Below, piece by piece: positions 28,202 through 35,783 of a stretch of 35,783 bases of DNA. The notes below the pieces were generated by a model. The model was not told where the DNA came from. It searched no databases and was given only the letters and a program-made list of their open reading frames with translations. Origin of the DNA: Seminavis robusta (taxonomy: Eukaryota; Bacillariophyta; Bacillariophyceae; Naviculales; Naviculaceae); the NCBI GenBank assembly GCA_903772945.1, contig CAICTM010001148.1, positions 1-35,783 on the forward strand, in the 5' to 3' direction. A program made the position numbers and the translations under genes. Positions within the stretch are counted from its first letter, which is position 1; each line of letters opens with the position of its first letter.

Positions 28202-30160
28202 ATGGCAGAATGGGGCTACAAATTATTGAGTGATGCCCAGTATATCCCATTGGTTGTAGTGGGGAGCATCTCCAGTACCTTGTCCTTGGTCGGATCAGGC
28301 TGTATTTTATTCATGTCGTATCGCCAGCGGTCCAAGGTTCTTCATCGGTTGCTCTTTGCTCTCAGTTTGGCTGACATGGCACAATCCTCAGCCAACTTAT
28401 TCATGCCATATGCAATACCTTCCTCCATTGGTCTGCCAGGGGCTGTTGGCAATCATGTCACATGCACTGCTGCGGGTGAGTATTCTATACAGTATAACGA
28501 TTAGAGTAGGTGGATTCTATACAGTATACCTCATACCGTATACCCCACCCCACGGTGCCTTACCTTCTCCCTCCAACTTGAATTTCTGTCAACTTTTCCA
28601 GGTTTCTTTGTCATGTTTGGGCTCCAATGGGGTGGCTGCCTGAATGCACTCATCAGCTTGTACTTTTATTTATCGGTTGTGCGAAGCTGGAGAGAACATG
28701 ACTTTACCCGACGGATAAGAATGGAAATTGCCACGCATGTGTTTGTGTTTCTCTTGGCGTTTGGCTTGAACTTTTTCCCTGCTGTCTATCAAATGATCAA
28801 TCCCTACGAATACATCAACAATCTATGCATCCTTTCCTCCTTCCCGTGGAATTGTGGTACGGAGGAAGGTCAACTACCCTGTGAACGATCTTCCCAAGAG
28901 GAACTGGACAAGTACACTCAAGCCCATTTTCTCGTAGTTGTCATCTTTACCATTATTGCTTTTGCATGTACCTGTCGAGTCTGGTATCATGTCCACAGCA
29001 TACGCAAGCGGAGCGCTTCCTACACGTCTTTTGGTAGTCTGCCAGCATCCTCCGACAATAGTATTCCAGCATCATCCCATGGCACTACTTTATCCAACCA
29101 CAAGAAGAGCAGCAGTCCTGCGCCAGACCCCATCCTCCGTCAAGTTTGCACACAAGCCATTCTCTATTTCCTGGTGTATTTCAACACGTTTATATGGCCC
29201 TTTATAGGGCAGATCTTGGTAAACTCATTGCTCACAGCTGCTGAAGTGCAGGAGAAGAAAACAGAACCTGGGTGGTACGCTCTTCAGTTTCTGTTCTGGA
29301 CTCTAAATCCACTTGGAGGATTTTTCAACTTTTTTGTCTACACCAGACTTAGAGTTCAGCAACTGAGAAGGTTGGATCCAGAACGCTCCCTCTATTCCGT
29401 TTATCGAGAAGTCATCTTTTCCAACTACGTCTCTCAAAGGAGTAGTCGAAGAAACAGCAAGAATGCCACCACTCCCCTCAATGAAGCGCCTCAGCAACCC
29501 ACGGCAGCAATCCACATCCATCATGTCATGGAGCATTCTTCCAGTTTTGCCAGCTTTGCCGAAGCAAAAGAAGAAGAAGCAGGGGTTCAAGGGGACAATT
29601 ATTGTGGTGCTGCTGGGAGTGCACTCGCAATGCCTCGGCTCTCTACGGAAAGTCACAGCAATCATCATTCTGCCAATCGCCCAAGTTGTGCTAGCTTTGA
29701 AGCTGTTCAAGAGGAACCAAACGGGGAAGATGGGGACACTACTACTGCTACTCCTTCAACCGAAGGAATCCACACCAACGGCAATGCTGTCCGCCAAACA
29801 AGGAGTGATACTTTTGAGAATGAAGATGGAGGGACAAGAGTGGAAGCAGGGGAAGATGGAAACAAGAGGGGTGACAACGATGACAGCCAAATGCCGCAAC
29901 CTTCAGACGGAGCAATCAGCAAGGATTTGACAGACCCTTCCAGTATTGCGCGCCTTCAAAACAAGGAGGACGGAAAAGAAGAGGAAAGAGGGGACGATGT
30001 CGGCTTGAACTCGATCTCAGAAACGCATGTCCCCTCTGGAGAAATCCCCGACAATAGTCACGCTGCCAATCTTCCAGGTATTTCTGGTTTTGTGGCAGGC
30101 GAAAACGTGCAACAACACAAGGAAAGGCTGGAACATGCCAGCAGTGGCGACAATCCATAG
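28202..30160 (+). CDS. Seven-transmembrane receptor (GPCR-like) with long acidic C-terminal tail
   Basis: The exons are 28202-28475 and 28602-30160. The 126-bp phase-1 intron (GTGAGT...CAG) lies between TM2 and TM3. The product has 610 residues from ATG 28202 (AAGATGG; the frame opens at a GTG five codons earlier). Seven hydrophobic helices are visible at about 14-40, 46-72 (LLFALSLADMAQSSANLF), 92-117 (FGLQWGGCLNALISLYFYL), 135-158, 199-222, 275-302 (ILYFLVYFNTFIWPFIGQIL) and 315-342. The last ends NPLGGFFNFFVYTRLR, reminiscent of NPxxY. The TM2/TM3 pattern suggests the cAMP-receptor-like/secretin-like group used by protists. The ~265-residue cytosolic tail is rich in Ser, Glu, Asp and Asn, so phospho-regulation is plausible. 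Signalling through a heterotrimeric G protein is inferred from the family; ligand unknown. Confidence 0.87.
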
Positions 30161-30223
30161 CGGATGGTTTGTGTGAGCTGGGTATAAAGCTCATTGCAAT
30201 TTCACTTTCTTGTCATGGTTTTA

Positions 30224-31024
30224 TCAAACTGGATTGAGGCAGTCCGAGGGTGATCCGTACTTTCTTGGCCTATGCCGTTTTCTGGCTTGGGAGGGCGAGC
30301 TTCGGGTATGATCAATGGCGATTGCATGTATCGTCAATATCACGAGGGAGCTTCTTCTTCGGAAGCGCTGCCGTGCGAAGTTTCGTAGGAACGAGAGGAT
30401 TTGTTGGAGCGTGACGGGAAGGCTCCCTTGCCTGCATTGAGTGCCAATCAAGAGCTTGCTCGTCCTCGAAATGACTCGAATGGCACTGAGGTCCGCGGGA
30501 AAGTTATGTTTGTATGTAGGGACGGAAACCACCACGGCATTGCCTCGTTGCTCCCAAGGCGGTGACTGGCACACCTAAGTTGTAAAATGGATCAAATCAG
30601 ACCCTGGGTGATGATTCGGCCGTCCGGAATGCCTCTGCGGACCGACCTATGGCTTCAAATGTGCTTCGTCATTCGGATGTTGGGCTTCAAGCTAGGCAGC
30701 GTACGCTGTAAACGTGGACCAATACCTTCAAATATGTTTCGTCGTTCTGGTGTTGAGCTTCAAGCTAGGCATCGTAAAGACGAACTTGCCGTGCCAACCA
30801 GATGAGAAATCCATCTTGATCATTCTTAAAGTAGCCATCTCGTGTAAACGGCGTTGCGCGATCGGACTCGACTCCCGCGGCAACAGAGCATGTGCGTCTT
30901 CGTTACCCAGCGGTTTGTATCGTCTTTTTATTTGCGTCTGCAGCAGTTGCATTGCACTGGCAGCGTCTTGCTGCAAACGTTCTGGACAAACAAAAGCTAA
31001 GGTTGGTACGGCACATTCCTCCAA
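30224..31024 (-). pseudogene. Possible decayed minus-strand gene
   Basis: Two minus-strand frames have protein-like composition but no ATG start: 30728-31024 (with FVCPERLQQDAASAMQLLQT and RLHEMATLRMIKMDFSSGWH) and 30224-30574 (with NAVVVSVPTYKHNFPADLS and LLIGTQCRQGSLPVTLQQIL). Between them lies a ~75-bp tandem duplication in which each copy ends in the same THR-LYS-HIS-ILE-stop. No family is recognised. Fragment, old gene or chance are all possible. Confidence 0.25.
30639..30776 (-). repeat. Diverged tandem duplication of ~60-65 bp
   Basis: Segments at about 30639-30703 and 30716-30776 align along their length. On the minus strand both read TGCCTAGCTTGAAGC, then an AAC/CGAA-rich middle, then TGACGAAGCACATTTGAAG or its variant. 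The copies are clearly diverged, so the duplication is not recent. Confidence 0.7.
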
Positions 31025-31166
31025 TAAAGAAGCAGCAAACTGGCAAGCAAGCTACATGGAGCTTGGATTGAACTCTCAGTCCAGTAGTATGGAGAAGTGC
31101 AGTACCTTGCATGTGTGAGAGAAAACGTGGTTTGACATATTTTTAAATGCCATTGGCAATTTTCAA

Positions 31167-33292
31167 TCATTGTTCCAAACAAGAGCAGCCACAACCACAA
31201 AGCAAGCCATTGCAGTCAAAGTAAAGCCCATATGGTCCCCTACACTGCAGCCACCTGATACTGGTGCACGTGCCATTCATGTTACAAACATCCTGTGGGA
31301 TAGTTCCAGACAACTCAGGGTTGCCCTCCAAATTGAGAGTGTGGAGTACTTGTTGCAGATCTGACATTTCTTGAGGCACAGCTCCAGAAAGCGAATTGTT
31401 TGCCAAGATGAGGCTCCCGATGGATGCTAGCTGAGCAAATTCACTTGGGATGCTGCCTGTGAGTTTATTGTTGGATAAAAGCATCACCTTCAAACTGGGT
31501 AAGAGCCCAAGCTCAGAAGGAATGGTTCCTGTTAATAGATTGTTGCTGAGGTCAACTTTTGCTGAGAGATCCGTAAGAAGCGCCAACTCACTGGGGAGTG
31601 CGCCGCTGAATCTGTTGACATCAAAAGCTAGCAAGAACAGGTCCGTCAATCTTCCCAAAGAAGCAGGGATTGTCCCATAGAGACCATTGATGGACAATGT
31701 CAGTACCTGCATTTTTGTGAGTAGTGTCACTTCATTGGGTAGAGTTCCAGTCAGACTGTTCATGGATGAGGCAAGCCATTCCAACTTCGTTGCTTTACCA
31801 ATCTCCGAAGGGATTGTTCCTGTTGCAGAATATGGGGAATGAGAATGGCAGAAGCAGTTGCAATAACAAACCTTCGATCTATGAGCGCATACGTACCATG
31901 GAGATCACAAGCGTCCAAACCAAGCCACCTCATTTGATGGAAATTGCCAATCTCAGTTGCAAGCGTGCCTTGCAGCTGGCGGTTGCCACTCAAGAGCAGA
32001 GTGTCGAGCTCAGAAAGCTTCCACAGCTCACTGGGAAGAGTCCCATCATGACTATTGCTTAAAAGGACGAGTGCTTTTAGCTTGGTCAAGAGACCAATTT
32101 CCGATGGGATTTGACCAGATTCCACCATTCGGTTGAGAAAGAGTCCTTGCATACTACCAAGCTGACCAATGTGACTGGAGATTGATCCCTGCAATCGATT
32201 GTTGGAAAGGGACATTGTCTGCAGGTTTGTAAGTAGATAGAGTTCCATAGGAAGAGATCCTGCAAGGTTGTTCTCGTCCAACCAAAGATGCTGATAAAGA
32301 CCATCATCCCCACAGATTGCTGGTTGTTCATCTCCAGGGAAGAAACCTTGTAGGAATCCCTCGCCAAGAAACGTTCGCCAAGTTGAAACCCCTGCAAATT
32401 CCGGCTTGTTGAACCAGTCACACTCGTTGACACTATGGTTGAGCCAGTTGGTGTGATCAATCCAAGCCTCGCCAGCAGTGGCAAAGAATAGAGTAGCAAG
32501 GGCAAACTTTTGAAGGATCCTTTCGGAAGAAAGAGATAGTCGTAACTCATGGCCCTCCTGCATGAGCCAATCCAATGCTTCTGACTGGGGCGACTCTGCA
32601 TCCTCCGTGATTGTGACTATGGTCTCCATGGGGAGTAGTGATAGAATGGAATCCATCAATGTTGTGGGTGCCTCGGATGGGCTCGCACTGGGAGTTTTGG
32701 TGGGAGCCCTGCTAGATTCGTCCTTGTTGTTGGGGACTAGAACAGTCAGCACTATAAGAACACATGCCACAATGAGAATGACTCCAACAAAGATTTTTGT
32801 TTTGAATTTCTTGGATTCTTGCTCCCTTTCCCTGCCCATCTGTTGTGGCCTGGCGGTGGGCAAATTGTCACGGTCTTCTTCTGTAACCAAGTTTGCCACC
32901 GCCAAGCCTTCAATTTCTGGCGGTGGAGCCGTTTCCGCTTCATCCGAGTCCTGTCGTCGTGGTGCACGGAAACGGTGGAAATTGGGGGCACCTACTACCC
33001 CATAGGCTCCAGGTTGAGCTAAATCTGAGTTATTTCTCCTCGACGTGGTGGGAAGAGGCATGGGAGTGAACCTGTAAATCTCACTCATGGGATCGATCAT
33101 GGCACTATCAGTATTGGGCACAAGCTTGTCCCCGGCCTCCTGCTTCGTGTGGCCACTCGCCATTGCCTCCTCATGAAGCAGGCTTTCCTGTTTCGCCTCC
33201 GTCGGCTCTGGTGGAGCACGTTCGAGCTGCTCCCCACCTGTCGACAGACCATCGTGACTTCTTCCTTCCCTTGACTTTACAGGCAGGTTCAT
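31167..33292 (-). CDS. Leucine-rich repeat transmembrane (receptor-like) protein, second copy
   Basis: On the minus strand exon 1 is 33292-31897 and exon 2 is 31819-31167. The 77-bp phase-1 intron (31896-31820, GTACGT...CAG) falls inside an LRR, and splicing restores CDLHG-TIPSEIGK. The product has 682 residues. ATG 33292 (MNLPVKSREG) is chosen because the frame upstream only offers a TTG. The polar N-terminal region includes LAVANLVTEEDRDNLP. The single membrane segment is at about 166-187 (IFVGVILIVACVLIVLTVLV), followed by a PSASPSEAPT linker. The pre-LRR cap has ALATLFFATAGEAW and NECDW. About eleven LRRs follow, and a Cys-rich cap (FDCNGLLCGCGCSC). Ligand-binding at the cell surface is inferred from LRR family knowledge. 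It is a paralogue of the gene at 826-2814, in opposite orientation and with an intron that copy lacks. Confidence 0.9.
31820..31896 (-). other. 77-bp intron of the second LRR gene
   Basis: On the minus strand it starts GTACGTATGCG and ends ATTCTGCAACAG. Without removal, the frame runs into non-LRR residues and a stop near 31760. With removal, the 24-residue LRR periodicity continues without a break. Confidence 0.9.
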
Positions 33293-34539
33293 GGCTTGGG
33301 TGGCTTTTGCTATTATTATCCAGTAGACTTTGTATCTCAATTTTTAATTGAAGATCTGTTGGAGGTTGGAGAGAAATGGGAAATGGGAGTTGGGAGCATC
33401 GATCCGTACAGACTGTGAGCGCACAGCGATCTCCTTTTGTTGGTTGTATGGGGAAAGTTACTATGGGTTAGAGAGAGCTAAGATGAGGATGGGGACATCT
33501 TTTGTTGGTTTGGGTGAAGGGTGCTGATTGTGGTGAACGAAACGGAGCAGGGAGCAGCGGTAAGCCGAATGGTACGGTAGGAAACACAGCTTCAACCGTA
33601 GCGATAGAGGTCTTCTTTTTGAACTCAATGGTCAGTTCATTTATTTAATTCAATTCAGGTGAAGAACAGGGTGGAAGTCTTCATTTTAATTATTATTTAG
33701 TGCTCTTGTATCCAAGTGAAAAGCACTCCATGATTACTGGTAATCTAGTACGTGAAGTGAGGATTACATGTAGTGTTCTGTGGGAATGGCTTAAAAGCCC
33801 GCACTAACGGTAAGTTTACCATGTAGGAAGCTTTCTACCTACCGGTAGCTCTACCTACAGTTGAATAAATGAATGAAACTTACAAACTTAGTAGTAGTGT
33901 AGTAGACTACTCCAGTACTGGTATGTTTTATGATACCGGTACCAGTACCGGTACTCCAGCTACTACTCGAGCACTCCAGTATCGAGTGCTCCGAGTACAT
34001 GCATGATGTATGTGTTTATGCAACCACTGGGTACGGTGGGACTGTAGAATGGACAGTCCTGTATAAAGTATAAAGTCAGGCTTACCAGTGTTCCTGAGTG
34101 TTCTACCACGTACAACTGTACATTTACTCCAAGGAATCACTATCGCCATGACTCTAAGCAGAGCAATGTGGAAGCACACTTGCTCCTGCCTGGACTGGTA
34201 CGTCACCGTAGATAGGGTTAGGGTTATCAGGAGAACAGTCGCAGCAGGAGCCAATCCAAGCCACATTGCTAGCAGCCACCAATCGATCGAAGAGGACAAT
34301 GGTGTCCTTTTCTTTTTTTCGAACGGCTACGGCTACTAGCTACGTTCTGCCATTGCTATGGCTACTACGGCTACTATCAGCCGGTCACAGCCATGCTGTT
34401 CCGGTCTCTGGAGCCTTGTTATTTGTTGAACGATCGGTTCTTTTGTCGTCGTTGTGCTTTACGCCCGATGACTGATGACCGATGGCCATGATGCTTTTGC
34501 TAGCCTCCGGCTTTGATGAGTTCACCGCCTGGTGATTCT
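33293..34539. other. Promoter side of the second LRR gene and simple-repeat region
   Basis: No gene is supported. Around 33780-34000 there are clustered ACCGGTA/CCAGTACTGG palindromes and a short hairpin with GAGCACTC/GAGTGCTC arms (about 33970). Near 34325-34385 there are GGCTACG/GCTACT repeats. Two TTAGGG copies near 34214-34226 are too few to be telomeric. Confidence 0.45.
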
Positions 34540-34794
34540 CTAGCCACACCGCCATAATGAGTTCACCAACTGGTGCTTCTCTAGCACCGCCAACTGGCAT
34601 CTTGAGCAACACCAACTGGTGCTTTGTCTCCCATCTTGAGCGACACCAACTGGTGCTTCCCTCCCCTCTTGAGCGACACCAACTGGTGCTTCACTCCCCT
34701 TGAGCGACACCAGCTGGTGCTTCGTCTCCTCCTCCTCGGCCAACTGGCCTTGGAGTGCCGCTGTTGTTGCCGTGCGTCCCGACTTCAGGGCCAT
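34540..34794 (-). repeat. 33-bp coding-like minisatellite with an internal palindrome
   Basis: Four to six units of about 30-33 bp each contain CACCAGTTGGTG on the minus strand (CACCAACTGGTG on plus), followed by TCGCTCAAG or a variant. An 84-codon ATG-started minus-strand frame spans the array (start 34794) and reads QLAEEEETKHQLVSL, then repeated EAPVGVAQ units. The repeat units fall in different frames because lengths alternate between 33 bp and not multiples of three. It could be the 5' part of a repeat-protein gene or an expanded fragment; a gene is not claimed. Confidence 0.65.
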
Positions 34795-34953
34795 GGTCGA
34801 TCTTCGCGATTTTCGCGATTTTCATCAACAACACCAGATCGGCCCCTAAGTCTTCGACTGATTGGCCCCTAAGCCTTGCTCTCTTGGCAAGATTGGTGTC
34901 CCTTATTTCTTCGAACTAGTGACTGGGTCGTTATCCCCGCTTTAAAAATCCGT

Positions 34954-35045
34954 CAGTCGCCGATGACGTCAGTCGTGACCGGATTTTGGCGAGTGACGTC
35001 AGTCGCCGATGACGTCAGTCGTGACCGGATTTTGGTGACGTGTTT
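34954..35045. promoter_or_regulatory. 46-bp tandem repeat carrying three TGACGTCA sites
   Basis: The 36-bp block starting CAGTCGCCGATGACGTCAGT recurs at 34954 and 35000 (period 46). TGACGTCA palindromes lie at about 34964-34971, 34994-35001 and 35010-35017, with a half-site TGACGT near 35036. TGACGTCA is the CRE palindrome bound by bZIP factors; diatom CO2/cAMP-responsive promoters use TGACGT. No gene start is identified just beside it, so a regulatory role is a hypothesis. Confidence 0.45.
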
Positions 35046-35783
35046 TCATCCGTGCTTTGAAAACTTTTAAGTCGATGCATGAAAAGTCTTTGCGCGAAGA
35101 CGAGGCTTGAAAAGGACCTGGGTGCTTCTAAGTCTTTGACTTTGCCCTCTAAGTCTTTGTCCCCGTCCCTTAAGTCTTTCAACCACCGATGACTTGGTGC
35201 GCCTCGAGACTTTTGTCTGGTCACCGCCACTGACTGTTTAGTGCTACACCACCCACTACCACTGACTGTTCAGTGCTACACCACACAATACCAAGCCACA
35301 CCACACCCTTGCATGGATATCCTGACAGCATGGTACCTGACCAGGCACCTGTGTCAGAGATTGAGGTTGACTCATTGCAATGGATCCCCAGTTCAAAAGC
35401 TACCTGGCTGGTAGCCTTTTGTATCCTTGGATTGGGTTCAAGCCCTGTGCAATCCTACAGCAACAGTACAAGCCTGAGCTACTGTGGTGGTGGCCCTGGT
35501 TCCTCCCATTCCAGGCTATGCAGTGCAACACTATGAGGTCATAATCCCAATCCTGAAAGCTTCCACACAAGCCTTCCCTGATTTGGACCACTGCATCCTG
35601 CCTCTTGTTGCCTTCCAGTTGCCTGCCTCCCAGTTGTTGCCTCCCTTCCAGTTGCTTTCCTGCTGTTGTGAGTCCTTGCTTTTTCCAGCTCCAGCCCCAG
35701 TTCTGTTTGCCTGGTTGCTTTTGCTGCTTGCGTCCTGCCTTTTAATCCAGTTTCCTGACTTTGTTGCGCTCCCAAAAGCATTG
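35046..35783. repeat. Right-edge repeat-rich region
   Basis: Recurring AAGTCTTTG words (about 35085-35180, also a related TAAGTCTTCG near 34849) and a 32-bp-spaced duplicate of CCACTGACTGTT (about 35227-35252 and 35259-35284) fill the left part. The last ~240 bp encode, on the minus strand, an ATG-started 80-codon frame of low-complexity Gly/Arg/Gln/Thr repeats (GREATTGRQATGRQQ), which may be part of a gene truncated by the window edge or simply repeat. No domain is recognised. Confidence 0.45.

Larger units (their letters stand above)
30161..31166. other. 1.0-kb gap between receptor and LRR genes
   Basis: Both flanking genes end here (convergent). The gap carries the decayed minus-strand coding region described separately and an internal tandem duplication at about 30639-30776. 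No intact gene is supported. Confidence 0.45.

Noticed and set aside
30714..31118. 134-codon plus-strand ORF
   Set aside because: Starts at a non-ATG codon, is Cys/Ser-rich and overlaps the more protein-like minus frame.
31760..31900. Apparent frameshift splitting the second LRR gene into two ORFs
   Set aside because: Removing a 77-bp GT-AG intron restores the LRR exactly, so the gene is not broken.
34212..34227. TTAGGG copies as telomeric sequence
   Set aside because: Only two units, inside ordinary flanking DNA.
34560..34740. CRISPR array
   Set aside because: The repeats are contiguous and have no unique spacers; it is a minisatellite in a eukaryotic context.

Overview
The window looks like nuclear DNA from a microalgal stramenopile, most likely a raphid pennate diatom of the Seminavis robusta kind. 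The genes are intron-poor. Four of them carry short GT-AG introns of 77-126 bp that restore conserved protein sequence exactly when removed. The LRR receptor-like proteins, kinesin-4, GPCR-like, CAP, SGNH and DUF6174 proteins are the mix expected of such a genome. The species assignment is inference; no marker gene is present. No rRNA, tRNA, CRISPR array or intact transposase/reverse transcriptase was recognised.

Layout, left to right: a repeat-rich edge (1-825); a single-exon LRR transmembrane protein (826-2814, +); a 207-aa hypothetical protein (3194-3817, +); a gap with a MITE-like inverted-repeat element (about 4765-4999); a three-exon gene for a protein of five diverged ~130-residue repeats (5174-7533, +); a gap; a 587-aa basic, low-complexity protein (8975-10738, -); a two-exon chromokinesin-like kinesin with a C-terminal SAP domain (11939-17109, +); an F-box-like coiled-coil protein (17649-18851, -); a secreted DUF6174-like protein (20403-20861, -) divergent from a secreted triple Kazal-like protein (21543-22043, +); a secreted SGNH/GDSL esterase (22724-23548, +); a weak 138-aa ORF (23928-24344, -); a CAP-domain protein (24983-25999, +); a 2.2-kb gap holding an unusual TCGCGA-rich inverted-repeat element (about 27266-27924); a two-exon seven-transmembrane receptor (28202-30160, +); a decayed coding region (30224-31024, -); a second, two-exon LRR transmembrane protein (31167-33292, -), paralogous to the first; and a 2.5-kb repeat-rich right edge with a minisatellite and a cluster of TGACGTCA sites.

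The genes do not form an operon or obvious pathway. Recurrent themes are cell-surface and secreted proteins (two LRR proteins, a GPCR, Kazal-like, DUF6174, SGNH) and a chromosome-associated motor. Several apparent open frames begin at TTG or GTG; for a eukaryote the first suitable ATG was used instead. The most interesting items are the five-repeat protein family, the SAP-tailed kinesin, the TCGCGA-rich paired element, and the excess of TGACGTCA palindromes, including three in a 46-bp tandem repeat. Positions were counted by eye and may be off by a base or two.
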